Positions 36,419 to 45,055 of a stretch of DNA of 64,000 nucleotides are shown piece after piece. Numbering within the stretch: position 1 is the first letter of the stretch; each line of letters begins with the position of its first letter. A model generated the notes under the pieces. That model was not told the DNA's origin. It searched no databases and saw only the letters and a list, made by a program, of their open reading frames with translations. Made by a program: the position numbers and the translations under genes. This DNA comes from Klebsiella electrica (GTDB taxonomy: Bacteria > Pseudomonadota > Gammaproteobacteria > Enterobacterales > Enterobacteriaceae): assembly GCF_006711645.1 (NCBI RefSeq), contig NZ_CP041247.1, forward strand, positions 1,984,001 through 2,048,000. The letters run 5' to 3'.

Positions 36419-37171
36419 TCAGATTAAAAAACGTTTCATTTTTAATTTGCTTTCAATGAGTAACTGGAAAACGATGTTTTCTGTTTTACTTTGACATTTC
36501 TTGTCGCTAAATAAAAACATGCATGATACCTTAAAATTTCCTTCATTCTGCTTTTCATAATCGTTCACCGGCAGGATGTTTTTTATTTTTAAATGAGTGA
36601 TGATTTTTCCATAAGGGCCAAGATTCAACTCAACATTGCTTAAGTTATTGCCTTCTTTGATAAAGGAAGATAATGGCTGAGGGGATATAAAAGAGCATCC
36701 CCCTGCAGAGATATCATTTAATTTGTATTTATAAGTCGTACCATTTTTGTAGCGGCCAGAACAATAGAATCCGGCATTAAAATCTACCTTTATTCTATAA
36801 GGTATTCTGCGCTGGACTACGATTATAGTATCAGGAATAAAAAAGTATATTCCCTCCGCGCTATCAAAAAAAAGACTATTTGTCGTAAACTCTATTTTGC
36901 CTGTTGGGCTATAAATAATAAAGTAATAGCCAGCCTTTGCCGATGACAGAAACGGCGAGAATGGTAAGTTGAGATAACCGGTGGAGCCGTCAAGTCTTTT
37001 TAGGGTTGTTTGCCAGCGTTCTCCATTGCAGTATAAGTATACTTTTGATTGGATTCTGAGTTCCTCTCGCAGAATTGCGAGGATTTCGTATTTAGCATTT
37101 TTAGAAAACCCTTCTGACACATTATCTTCTGATAGTGCGCTGACACCATTTTTTTTATCATGTTTTTTCAT
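36419..37171 (-). CDS. MrkH-like PilZ-domain c-di-GMP effector
   Basis: Encodes 250 residues. An N-terminal YcgR-type domain (about 25-118) starts KYEILAILREELR, and a PilZ domain follows with the c-di-GMP motifs RRIPYR (121-126, RxxxR) and NDISAGG (152-158, DxSxxG), both intact. The pattern through both domains, including FYCSGRYKNG and the basic C-terminus, resembles Klebsiella MrkH, the c-di-GMP-dependent activator of type 3 fimbriae, more than the flagellar brake YcgR. No mrk genes lie nearby. The gene is markedly AT-rich compared with its neighbours, suggesting transfer. No clear ribosome site precedes the ATG. Confidence 0.8.
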   Translation of the reverse strand: MKKHDKKNGVSALSEDNVSEGFSKNAKYEILAILREELRIQSKVYLYCNGERWQTTLKRLDGSTGYLNLPFSPFLSSAKAGYYFIIYSPTGKIEFTTNSLFFDSAEGIYFFIPDTIIVVQRRIPYRIKVDFNAGFYCSGRYKNGTTYKYKLNDISAGGCSFISPQPLSSFIKEGNNLSNVELNLGPYGKIITHLKIKNILPVNDYEKQNEGNFKVSCMFLFSDKKCQSKTENIVFQLLIESKLKMKRFLI

Positions 37172-37501
37172 GCTTTAGTTATATATACCATTAAAAATCA
37201 TAGTGTCATCCTGTGTTTTTTTAAATAAAAAAAGATATTGATGCCGAGTTGAGTTTTACCGTTTATAACGAGAGTAAAATAAATATTATATCCTTATTAT
37301 TTATATGGTGTGTGCCTTATTAAAATAAGTCTCTCTCTTAGAGACCATCGCACATTCTCATGCTATCAACGAACGGGATCCTCATGCCTAAAGCTGTATT
37401 CGTGCTGAAACCCGCCGTGGCGCACTGGTATGAAATTACACATCTGGCGGCTGACAGACCACGTTGTGGGTCTGTCAGAAATTATCCTGGTGGCCAGGCG
37501 A
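37172..37501. other. AT-rich intergenic region with a strong hairpin
   Basis: Bases 37172-37330 are very AT-rich and probably hold the promoter of the PilZ gene. CTGACAGACC / GGTCTGTCAG, a perfect ten-base stem at 37451-37478, lies 24 bases after the methyltransferase stop on its strand and could terminate it. A plus-strand frame from 37384 (MPKAVFVLKPAVAHWYE) has no recognisable relatives and is not called. Confidence 0.5.
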
Positions 37502-38281
37502 TTAGGCTTCTTTGCTGGCAAACCATATTGTCCACGGATCTTTTTCGACGATCGGCCCGGAACCTGCAATGTGTTGTTCGATATGATGAATAAGCTGGTC
37601 GAGTTCATCATCGTTCAGATAATGCAGAATGGATCGGCCTGTACGCATCCGTAAATCCTGCGCCAACTGTTCGAAGTGCTCATAGGTTCGCCGTGTCTCC
37701 CAGACGGTCACGGATATAATACCGGTAAAACCTGCCGCTTTTAGAGCATCACATACCCGTTGCTTTTGCGGCCTGCGCTGAATCTCCATTGCTGTGAGTC
37801 GAGGGAAAAGCGCAAAAAAGTAACCCCTGATGTGATCCTTCGAGCCAGGGATCTGCACATCCTCTGGCGTCCGGTCTTGTATGATCACGTGACCTCCGGG
37901 GGTGAGTACCCGGAACGCTTCAGAAAAGCAGCCGTTCAGTTCAGGGAGGTGGTGAATCAGCGCGCGCGCAAAAACGATATCCACGCTTTCCGGGGTCAGT
38001 CCGGTATGCTCTGCCGTGCCTTGCCGGAAAGAGACATTAAGGCCGTTGCGGCGGTGTTCGTTTGCTGCTGTTACCATTTGCGCAGAGAAGTCGATACCGA
38101 TCACTTCCGCAGCCCCCAGGTTTGCCCAGGCTGCGGAGTAAATTCCTCCGCCACAGCCAATGTCAGCTACCCTCAGGCCCTGAGGGGATATCAACTGAAC
38201 AATGGTTTTTGTCCAGTCTTCATGAGCCGTCCTTCCTGTATAAGTGTATTTATTTTGCTCTGAATGGAAGTCGATATTCAT
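37502..38281 (-). CDS. Class I SAM-dependent methyltransferase
   Basis: Encodes 259 residues. Methyltransf_11/25 fold with SAM motif I RVADIGCGGGIYSAAW (about 37-52), motif II acidic residue in VIGIDFS, motif IV DIVFARALIHHLPEL (about 101-115) and RVLTPGGHVIIQD. The substrate cannot be told; similar proteins modify small molecules or quinones. It stands alone on the minus strand, 132 bases from the LysR gene, with a hairpin downstream. The start MNIDFHSEQNKYTYTGR follows GGAGGGGGAAAT, a strong ribosome site. Confidence 0.85.
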   Translation of the reverse strand: MNIDFHSEQNKYTYTGRTAHEDWTKTIVQLISPQGLRVADIGCGGGIYSAAWANLGAAEVIGIDFSAQMVTAANEHRRNGLNVSFRQGTAEHTGLTPESVDIVFARALIHHLPELNGCFSEAFRVLTPGGHVIIQDRTPEDVQIPGSKDHIRGYFFALFPRLTAMEIQRRPQKQRVCDALKAAGFTGIISVTVWETRRTYEHFEQLAQDLRMRTGRSILHYLNDDELDQLIHHIEQHIAGSGPIVEKDPWTIWFASKEA

Positions 38282-38413
38282 ATTTCCCCCTCCTTCGTTG
38301 TATGAGGCGGGAATAGGGTAGAGGAGAATTGATGAGCTGTAAAATATATTAAAAGTTCTATTTTAATACTAAAAAAGTATCATAATAAGAACCCGCTCAA
38401 TCCCGGACATTCT

Positions 38414-39316
38414 TCAGCGCGGTTTGAGTCCTCGCTCTCTGGCTAAGCTCACCAGTCGGCCGAGTGGCGAATCTGAGGGTGTTTCACGGTAAGCAAGGGT
38501 AAGAGGTGTGGTAAAAGCGTGCTCGCCAGCCAGCGGCCGGTATACCACGTCTCTGTTCAGAATGCATTTCAGCGTCTGGGGCAACAAGGAGACCCCTTTT
38601 CCGGCAGCAACAAGGGTCACCGCTGAAAGCAGACGAGGAACTTCTTCAGTCACGTTCAATTCAAACCCGGCTGACCGGCACGCTGCCAGCAATCGGTCCT
38701 GCACGCCGGGCCCATCTGCCTGGCGGTACAGTATAAAGGGCTGATCGCGGAGCATATCCATACTCATTGGTCCTGCCACGCTCGCCATCGGATGATCCGC
38801 AGGAAAAGCCGCTACCATGGGCTCTTCATCCAGCAAAACCGAGAGTAATGAGGGATAGCGCGTGACCGTCGAACGCACGAATACGGCGTCCAGTTTTTGC
38901 TCCCTGACGGCTTCCAGCAATGTTCGCGTATTGTTCTCAGTGACACTCAGAGTAATAAGGGGATAATGCGTGCCGAAGGCTTTCAGCAGTGCAGGTACCG
39001 CTTCATGCATTGCGGCTGAGCTTGTGTAACCCACGGCGATATGGCCAAGCTCTCCCCGCGCACTTTTCCTGACATGCAGCACCGCTTCATCGGCCTGTGC
39101 CAGCAACTGGCGTGCTTTGACCAGAAACACTGCCCCGGCTGTATTCAGTTTGATCCGGCGCGGTGCGCGCTCAAACAATTCAACACCCAGTTCAGTTTCC
39201 AGGTCACGTATTTGCTGACTCAGGGGAGGTTGCTGAATACCGAGACGTTGAGCCGCACGGGTCATATGCTCTTCTTCTGCAACAGCCACGAAATATCTCA
39301 GATGGCGAAGTTCCAA
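38414..39316 (-). CDS. LysR-family transcriptional regulator
   Basis: Encodes 300 residues with a typical start LELRHLRYFVAVAEE, a winged helix-turn-helix (about 18-37, MTRAAQRLGIQQPPLSQQI) and a periplasmic-binding-like effector domain. TTG at 39316 is chosen because GAAGAGG lies five bases before it and it gives the standard family start; an in-frame ATG at 39349 would add 11 residues. The sequence resembles BenM/CatM-type aromatic-compound regulators. It points away from the ThDP enzyme gene 870 bases off, so it may control that gene or the lost genes between them. Confidence 0.85.
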   Translation of the reverse strand: MELRHLRYFVAVAEEEHMTRAAQRLGIQQPPLSQQIRDLETELGVELFERAPRRIKLNTAGAVFLVKARQLLAQADEAVLHVRKSARGELGHIAVGYTSSAAMHEAVPALLKAFGTHYPLITLSVTENNTRTLLEAVREQKLDAVFVRSTVTRYPSLLSVLLDEEPMVAAFPADHPMASVAGPMSMDMLRDQPFILYRQADGPGVQDRLLAACRSAGFELNVTEEVPRLLSAVTLVAAGKGVSLLPQTLKCILNRDVVYRPLAGEHAFTTPLTLAYRETPSDSPLGRLVSLARERGLKPR

Positions 39317-40183
39317 GGTAACCTCTTCCAGGTATGAAAAAAATATCATCGTACAACTAATTATATATTTTACATATCATTAGTCCACCAATATCATGCG
39401 GCATAAATTTAAGCCATGGGGTTGTCGGACACAAAATTCTTTAACCTCCTGTTTCGACAATAAAATAAATATACATTCAAACTAATGGATAAGAAATTAT
39501 GAACTGTCATTAAATTTTAATCATTGATACTCACCACGCCAGGAAACGTTTTAACGTTATCGGTCGCTATCTAAATTATATGATAAGGTGATTTTATGTC
39601 TGTTTTATTTGTTAATGTGCTACGAGCTACAACCATTCTGGTGTTAACGGCTACGACAGGAAAAGCTGGATAAGCGGAATATCGACGTTATCGTCGATTA
39701 GCGCTTTAAATCGGTAAACCTCTTTATTCAACCCTCACAGAATAAACAATTTCAGAAATTTGCAGCGGAGATAGGAACCACTCCCGATAAAATACGCAAT
39801 GCTGTGGTATTGAAAGGGGAGATGCTGGACAAATTATTTCCCGGCATCGGGCCGCGTCCCAGGCCGGGGAGCCATTCCCCCGGCTTTGGGTCCCGGTTCA
39901 AACCTGCGCGCCCCCCTACAACACACTCTGGCCGAACGGTTAATACGCTATCTTTTGCAGGCGACGCCTGAAGAGAATGACGATGCGCGATCCTCGGTGG
40001 CATTGTTTTTGTACCCGCAACGTCATAGGGCCATCGCCAGTAAAGGCGGAAAGGACTATTTTAATGGTGGCTGCACGGTATTTGAGTTTCGTCTCAACCA
40101 GATGCCGCAGAAGGAGCGAAAGGGGCTGTGGTCCACCGTGCTACCGGCACTGGCGAAGAACAACAATCAATGGAGTCAAAGCG
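39317..40183 (+). pseudogene. Decayed DNA between LysR and the ThDP enzyme
   Basis: No intact gene. Several coherent but disconnected stretches read on the plus strand: 39597-39674 (25 codons from ATG), about 39700-39850 (ending GEMLDKLFP), and 39886-40180 (a frame with LAERLIRYLLQATPEEND and LFLYPQRHRAIASKGG). They look like pieces of one or more broken genes; I do not recognise the family. The stretch 39317-39590 is AT-rich and likely promoter DNA. Confidence 0.45.
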
Positions 40184-41872
40184 ATGAGTGTTATCACGAC
40201 GGCCGCGCTGCAACGTCGACGCGGAGCAGATGTTCTGCTGGAAACCCTATCCAGCGAAGGGGTGGAGTACATTTTTGGCAATCCAGGCACAACTGAATTA
40301 CCGTTGATTGACGCTCTGTTACGTAATCCGGCACTGAAATATATTCTTGCTCTGCAGGAAGCCAGCGCTGTAGCGATGGCGGATGGCTATGCTCAGGCAT
40401 CGGGAAAACCGGGGTTCCTCAATTTGCATACGGCAGGGGGGCTGGGGCACGGCATGGGTAACCTGCTTAACGCGAAGGTTTCACAAACGCCGCTGGTGGT
40501 GACGGCCGGGCAACAGGATACGCGCCACGCCATCAGCGATCCGCTTTTGTATGACGATCTGCTCAGCATCGCGGCCCCCGCGGTGAAATGGGCGGAGAAC
40601 GTCTCCAATGCGGCCCAACTGCCGGTACTGATCCGGCGGGCATTTCACGACGCGAATGCCGCCCCAGGCGGACCGGTATTTCTCGCGCTACCCATGGACA
40701 TTATGGATGAGCTTTGCGATGTCGCGATTGGCGAACCTTCGCAGATCGATCGACGAGCGACAGGCGGCTCGCTACCGCATCTCGCGAATCTCCTGGCAGG
40801 ATATCAACCCGGTAAAGTGGCTCTGATTGCCGGTGATGAGATTTACAGCAGTCACGCTTCAGCGGAGACTCAGCAGGTTGCTGAGCTCCTGGGCGCGCAC
40901 GTTTACGGTTCATCCTGGCCTTCACGCATCCCTTTTCCGACATCACACCCTCTGTGGCGTGGCAATATGCCCACCACGGCGCGCGGCATCGCCGGGATCC
41001 TGCAAAACTATCAGGCAATTTTTGCTTTAGGCGGGAAGTCGTTAATTACTATTCTCTACAGTGAAGGCCCGGCCGTACCGGATAATTGCGCGGTGTACCA
41101 ACTCTCTGCGGACGTGAACGATCTTGGGCGATCTTATGCGACGCGGCTCTCGGTAGTAGGAGATATCAAGGTATCGCTCAACGCGATGTTGCCGATGCTG
41201 GAGAACGCCACGGCCGCGCAGCGCGAACGATATAACGACCTGATTGCGCGAGCGCGGGATGAGAAGCAGTGGGCGCGCGAAGCGCTGGAGAAAGAGGTGC
41301 AGGCGAAGTTCGGACTACCGACGATCGCTCCGCTGGTGGCCGCCCATGAGGCGGTGCGTGCGATCGGCCCGGATGTGGCGATTGTGGATGAGGCATTATG
41401 CGTTTCTTCGCTGGTGCGCCAGTTTCTCTCCAGCGATCAGGCCGGCCAGTACGGTTTTATGCGCGGCGGGGCTTTGGGCTGGGGGATGCCGGCAGCTATT
41501 GGTTACTGCCTTGGGCGCGGTCGTCAACCGGTGGTATGCCTGGTTGGCGATGGGGCTGCCATGTACTCACCGCAGGCGATGTGGAGCGCGGCGCACGAAA
41601 ACCTTCCGGTTACCTTTGTAGTGATGAATAATCAGGAATACAACATTCTGAAAAATTTTATGCGCAGCCAGCAGCACTATACCTCCGCGCAGACCAATAC
41701 TTTTGTCGCCATGGATATCGCCCAGCCGAAGATAGACTACCAGGCGCTGGCGATCTCCATGGGGTTAACAACACAGTGCATTCGCCGCGCCGCGGATATT
41801 GCGCCAGCCATTGAGGCCTCAATCGCCAGCGGAAAACCAGGGTTGATTGAGATTATGGTCAGCACCAGCTAA
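40184..41872 (+). CDS. ThDP-dependent decarboxylase, benzoylformate decarboxylase-like
   Basis: Encodes 562 residues of the acetolactate synthase/decarboxylase family. Glu59 in LALQEASAVAMADGYAQASG is the ThDP-activating glutamate. Residues NLHTAGGLGHGMGNLLNA mirror the benzoylformate decarboxylase active-site loop with its histidine. The ThDP/Mg motif runs from GDG (455-457) over 24 residues to NN (482-483). The motif NPGTTELP has Thr where benzoylformate decarboxylase has Ser. It may act on an aromatic or aliphatic 2-keto acid; acetolactate synthase activity is less likely because no small subunit adjoins. ATG at 40184 follows GGAGTCAAAGCG. It lies near a LysR gene. Confidence 0.82.
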   Translation: MSVITTAALQRRRGADVLLETLSSEGVEYIFGNPGTTELPLIDALLRNPALKYILALQEASAVAMADGYAQASGKPGFLNLHTAGGLGHGMGNLLNAKVSQTPLVVTAGQQDTRHAISDPLLYDDLLSIAAPAVKWAENVSNAAQLPVLIRRAFHDANAAPGGPVFLALPMDIMDELCDVAIGEPSQIDRRATGGSLPHLANLLAGYQPGKVALIAGDEIYSSHASAETQQVAELLGAHVYGSSWPSRIPFPTSHPLWRGNMPTTARGIAGILQNYQAIFALGGKSLITILYSEGPAVPDNCAVYQLSADVNDLGRSYATRLSVVGDIKVSLNAMLPMLENATAAQRERYNDLIARARDEKQWAREALEKEVQAKFGLPTIAPLVAAHEAVRAIGPDVAIVDEALCVSSLVRQFLSSDQAGQYGFMRGGALGWGMPAAIGYCLGRGRQPVVCLVGDGAAMYSPQAMWSAAHENLPVTFVVMNNQEYNILKNFMRSQQHYTSAQTNTFVAMDIAQPKIDYQALAISMGLTTQCIRRAADIAPAIEASIASGKPGLIEIMVSTS

Positions 41873-42383
41873 CTCGCCCAGGATTGGGGGGCGGTCAGCA
41901 ACGACCGCCGTGGTGTGAAGATTTTTTGAAGGAGGCATTACGCGCACCGGGAGTTGCTGACAGCGAGTGGATTGGCCCCTGTTTTTCACCCGCTTATCAT
42001 TTAACCCATTTACAGGTCCGCCGCCGCAGCTATTCCCGCGGCGGCGGATGCCATTGGTCGTCATGTTCGAAGACCTGCGCATGGTGCTTTAGCGCTGTTA
42101 ACCTGCTTGCTGGCTTTCCCGTGATATATCAGGCTTCAGCAATAAGGCTCAATAGCGCAGCAACAGCCTGCGGGCCACTTTTAAGGCGGGGACGCGATAA
42201 GCTCGTTACAGTCGCCGCTGAACATCCGCATAAGGTCGTCCCGACTAAACCCCGGCGCTTTCCGGTTTTGGCTGACGAATGTCATCCTTACAGGAAGCTT
42301 TAAAAAGCGTTGCTAAGGCCAGTATCGTCCAGATACAACCTTCCTGGGTTATCACTGCCCGGGCTGCCCGCTGAAGAACCCAT
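41873..42383. other. Non-coding or decayed stretch with an 11-base hairpin
   Basis: TCCGCCGCCGC and its complement (42018-42028, 42039-42049) form a perfect stem around AGCTATTCCC, possibly a terminator for the ThDP gene although no U-tract follows. A plus-strand frame near 42130-42303 (ending VVPTKPRRFPVLADECHPYR) has no start and no recognisable family; it may be a gene remnant. Confidence 0.45.
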
Positions 42384-42887
42384 TTATTTCTGTTGTCCGT
42401 GAAATTCACGCTGCGCAAGCTGCACGGTGAGCGTTTCGATACGCTCGGCCATTTGCCGGGTCAGTTCCGTCAACTGCGTATTTTGTTTCAGTAATTTCAA
42501 CAGTTGTACTGACTGCTCCTCAGCGAGCATCTGGCGCTTCGTCATGGCGTCATCCAGATCTTCGCGGTGTTGCGCATCCGCCAGCGCATGCGCCTGATCG
42601 CGTTCTGCCTGTCGGGTTTGCGCCAACAGGATCAGCGGAGCTGCATAAGCAGCCTGTATACTGAATGCCAGGTTGAGTAAAATAAAGGGATAGGGGTCAA
42701 ACTTCACGGCGCCTGCAACGTTCAGAACAATCCACACGATCACCGCGATAGTCTGTCCAATCAGAAATGTCGGCGTACCAAAAAAACGCGCGAAGGCTTC
42801 TGCTTTCAACGCAAACCATTCATCGCCGAAAGTATGCGTAATCCCTTTTAAGGGGCGATATAAACGAAATTTTTTATCTGTATGCAT
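42384..42887 (-). CDS. DUF1003 membrane protein
   Basis: Encodes 167 residues. The DUF1003 core has two membrane helices at about 42-62 and 67-87 within TPTFLIGQTIAVIVWIVLN and FDPYPFILLNLAFSIQAAYA. It is followed by a charged coiled-coil tail (about 95-160, rich in Gln, Glu, Leu). The function of the family is unknown. It stands alone, with no partner genes around it. The start codon is followed by the basic segment MHTDKKFRLYRPLKG. Confidence 0.83.
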   Translation of the reverse strand: MHTDKKFRLYRPLKGITHTFGDEWFALKAEAFARFFGTPTFLIGQTIAVIVWIVLNVAGAVKFDPYPFILLNLAFSIQAAYAAPLILLAQTRQAERDQAHALADAQHREDLDDAMTKRQMLAEEQSVQLLKLLKQNTQLTELTRQMAERIETLTVQLAQREFHGQQK

Positions 42888-43002
42888 ATCAAAAACTATC
42901 CTGTTGGAGGAATTTGCCGGACCGCCAAATTTTTGGCATCAGTGAGAGCTGAAGCCCTGTCATACGAGAAGATACGCTAAGTATGTTATACGTTAGCTAT
43001 AG

Positions 43003-43347
43003 CGACTGCATATAATACTCGCTTACGGTTGCACTGGTACCCATGGCCTGTCAGGCTGCGGAGAACCTGAGCCTTGCGGCCGTGTATTCAAGGTTAACCC
43101 CGAACAGTACGCAGAGTTCATCAATATGCCCGATGCTCCGGTCAAGGATGATCCCGTCACGCATAAACTATTGCAAAGAAAGCTCAGTGAGTTGGTCAGT
43201 GGAGAGGCGGTGCGCGATAAATACAGGAGCGGACACTGTACCGACGATTGCTTGCAGCAGAGCGGCTGTCGAATTTATCGAAAGCTCCATTGGGCCGTAA
43301 TGACAAATACTGAGGGTATGATAATGCCGACATCCATCCCAAAATAA
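43003..43347 (+). pseudogene. Lipoprotein-like open frame without a start codon
   Basis: Open from a stop at 43000 to TAA at 43345. It reads LAYGCTGTHGLSGCGEPEPC, a lipobox-like beginning, then RVFKVNPEQYAEFINMPDAP and a cysteine-containing end. No ATG, GTG or TTG precedes the lipobox, and the first ATG (43126) would drop the cysteine-rich part. It is probably the 3' portion of a lost small lipoprotein gene. Its end overlaps the antisense barrel gene by 73 bases. Confidence 0.4.
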
Positions 43348-43823
43348 GACGTAAAATTATACTGGAGCCCATGATATATATAGGGAGAAAAACCTATTCC
43401 TGTTACTTTCTTAAAGTCATGGTATGAGCCATGATCGCCGCAATCACTGAAAGCGTCAAAGAAAAACTCACCGACATATCCATATATCCCTTTGAAAACC
43501 CAGCCGTTATCCCAGCCGATCCAATCTCTTCTTACGCCGGCAGCCAGACATCGGTCATTAAAGCTGTTTTTCATTGTGCCTAAAACAAAGCTATTTTTTG
43601 AGTCATCCGAGAATTTTCGCTCAACGGAGATAAAGTTATTTTCAAAATTTTCAGTATACTGCCCGTGATTGTGCGTTAAATGATAAACGTATGAGCCGGT
43701 ATTTATTGAGTACAGGTTTATTTCATCGGCATAACAATGCCATGAAACCAAATATAAACTTCCGCACCACAGCCATGTGGAATATCGTTTCCGGATATCC
43801 TGTTTGTATCTCACACTATCCAT
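43275..43823 (-). CDS. Putative small outer-membrane beta-barrel protein
   Basis: Encodes 182 residues, family not recognised. A signal-like segment (about 15-32, STWLWCGSLYLVSWHCYA) is followed by mature sequence rich in aromatic residues with alternating polarity: SYVYHLTHN, FISVERKF, SFVLGTMKN, VFKGIYGYVGEFFF, and a C-terminal ITAQWSFR. These features fit a small barrel of six to eight strands in the outer membrane. The gene is AT-rich, stands alone and lies in a region of decayed DNA, so recent acquisition is likely. The product could also be a phage-related or PagP-like protein. Confidence 0.6.
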   Translation of the reverse strand: MDSVRYKQDIRKRYSTWLWCGSLYLVSWHCYADEINLYSINTGSYVYHLTHNHGQYTENFENNFISVERKFSDDSKNSFVLGTMKNSFNDRCLAAGVRRDWIGWDNGWVFKGIYGYVGEFFFDAFSDCGDHGSYHDFKKVTGIGFSPYIYHGLQYNFTSYFGMDVGIIIPSVFVITAQWSFR

Positions 43824-44065
43824 ACTCCCTCACCTTGACTAAGGTACTGAAAAATATCTCAGCTTATCCTCGGTTTCCGCTGTATAAATTTTAGCATATT
43901 TCGGCATGTCAGGGAGACGCGCTACGGGATAGGGGGGAGATGATGACAGGTTTAACAGACATCTCAGAGTCATGTACGGGCTGAACCCACCCCGGTAGAC
44001 ATCTCCTGCCCTCATGACGAGGCCTGTTCAATGGCCTCCGGGCTGACGCTACCGGGATGGCTGGT

Positions 44066-44410
44066 TCAGGCTTTTCTGGCGTGAAACAGTCCGTTTTCGC
44101 CATCGCTCTCTTCTTCAACCCAGAAGTTGATATTGAACTGCGCGTCATCGCTCATCTCGATGCGATGCCAGTACTGCGGCGGGCTGGTGGCAAACTGACC
44201 GGCGTTAATCACCACCTTCACTTCCGGCTCGGTCGCCTGTTCATCAGCAAAGCCATAGTAGATGACCGTTCCTGCCATCACGCACAGCTGGCCGAAGACG
44301 CCGGCGGCGGTATTATGGTGGCTGAGCAGGGCGGCGGGGACGTTCTGTTTAGTGAAGAACGGGGTGGAACGTTTAACTCTCCAGTGAGCAGGAATACGCA
44401 GGTGAGACAT
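44066..44410 (-). CDS. DUF1971 cupin-like protein, YeaR/TehB-N type
   Basis: Encodes 114 residues. It starts MSHLRIPAHWRVKRSTPFF and has the family core KVVINAGQFATSPPQYWHRIE with WH near residue 82. E. coli YeaR belongs to the same family and is induced by nitrate and nitric oxide through NarL and NsrR. Similar domains are fused to tellurite-resistance TehB. Here a perfect NsrR-type palindrome lies 24 bases upstream, supporting a role in nitrosative stress. AGGAGCTGACG precedes the ATG. It is not followed by a yoaG homologue. Confidence 0.85.
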   Translation of the reverse strand: MSHLRIPAHWRVKRSTPFFTKQNVPAALLSHHNTAAGVFGQLCVMAGTVIYYGFADEQATEPEVKVVINAGQFATSPPQYWHRIEMSDDAQFNINFWVEEESDGENGLFHARKA

Positions 44411-44433
44411 CGTCAGCTCCTTAGTGGATATAT

Positions 44434-44456
44434 AAGATGCATTAAATATGCATCTT
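44434..44456 (-). promoter_or_regulatory. NsrR-type operator
   Basis: Perfect palindrome AAGATGCAT-N5-ATGCATCTT (centre TAAAT), 24 bases before the start codon of the DUF1971 gene. It matches the NsrR consensus of hmp and ytfE promoters. NsrR is a nitric-oxide-sensing repressor. Confidence 0.78.
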
Positions 44457-44483
44457 TAAGGGCGATATCGTCAATCAACAGGC

Positions 44484-44510
44484 AAAAAAAACGCTCCCTG
44501 AAGGAGCGTT
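44484..44510 (-). terminator. Terminator of dsbB
   Basis: AACGCTCC / GGAGCGTT stem with loop CTGAA; on the minus strand a run of T follows, 15 bases after the dsbB stop. Confidence 0.88.
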
Positions 44511-44524
44511 TTACTCTCACCGAC

Positions 44525-45055
44525 TTAGCGGCCGAAAAGATCGCGTTTTTTAGGTTTGAAAGGCTGAGCAATCAGCACCAGCAGCCCCACAAGCAGATAG
44601 GCGGCGAAGATCCCCACCAGCCACTGCGGCATCTCCAGCGTCAGAAACTCCCACTGACGAACGGAGCAGTCGCCGCTGGCGACGAACATCTGCGGGATCC
44701 ACTTATCCAGCGGCAGCCACGTCGGAAAACGGGCGGCGAAATCGCAGGTCTGGAACGGGGAGGGGTGCAGCTGAAGCAAAGTGTGTTCCCATGACAGCTG
44801 TAGTCCGCGCAGCGCGCTGTACAGCCAGATAGCCAGCGCCACATAGCGCAGCGGTGTTTTCGGCGCGATGGCCCCGACAATACCGGCGCCCATAACGCCT
44901 AATAACGCACAACGTTCATAAATACACATCACACAAGGTTGCAGCAACATCACATGCTGGAACCACAGCGCGACTAATTCAAGGATAAAAGCGGTTAACG
45001 CCATCAGGAGCCAGGCTCCGCGTCCCCTTGAGCACTGGTTTAAATATCGCAACAT
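44525..45055 (-). CDS. dsbB: Disulphide bond oxidoreductase DsbB
   Basis: Encodes 176 residues, the E. coli length. Four membrane helices; first periplasmic loop with CVMC (Cys41, Cys44) and second loop with the pair in FQTCDF and SGDCSV (about 104 and 130). It reoxidises DsbA and passes electrons to quinones. The C-terminus [12 protein letters not shown] is positively charged and cytoplasmic. In E. coli nhaB lies directly upstream; here it is missing. PdeD, also in this window, has a disulphide-sensing domain dependent on this pathway. Confidence 0.96.
   Translation of the reverse strand: MLRYLNQCSRGRGAWLLMALTAFILELVALWFQHVMLLQPCVMCIYERCALLGVMGAGIVGAIAPKTPLRYVALAIWLYSALRGLQLSWEHTLLQLHPSPFQTCDFAARFPTWLPLDKWIPQMFVASGDCSVRQWEFLTLEMPQWLVGIFAAYLLVGLLVLIAQPFKPKKRDLFGR

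Noticed and set aside
37384..37593. Plus-strand frame MPKAVFVLKPAVAHWYE
   Set aside because: It runs antisense into the methyltransferase gene and through its terminator hairpin; no family recognised.
39977..40183. N-terminal extension of the ThDP enzyme
   Set aside because: The added 69 residues are basic, low in family resemblance, and overlap another coherent remnant frame; GGAG lies before the ATG at 40184.
42130..42303. Plus-strand frame ending VLADECHPYRKL
   Set aside because: No start codon or ribosome site and no recognised family; mentioned only as possible remnant.
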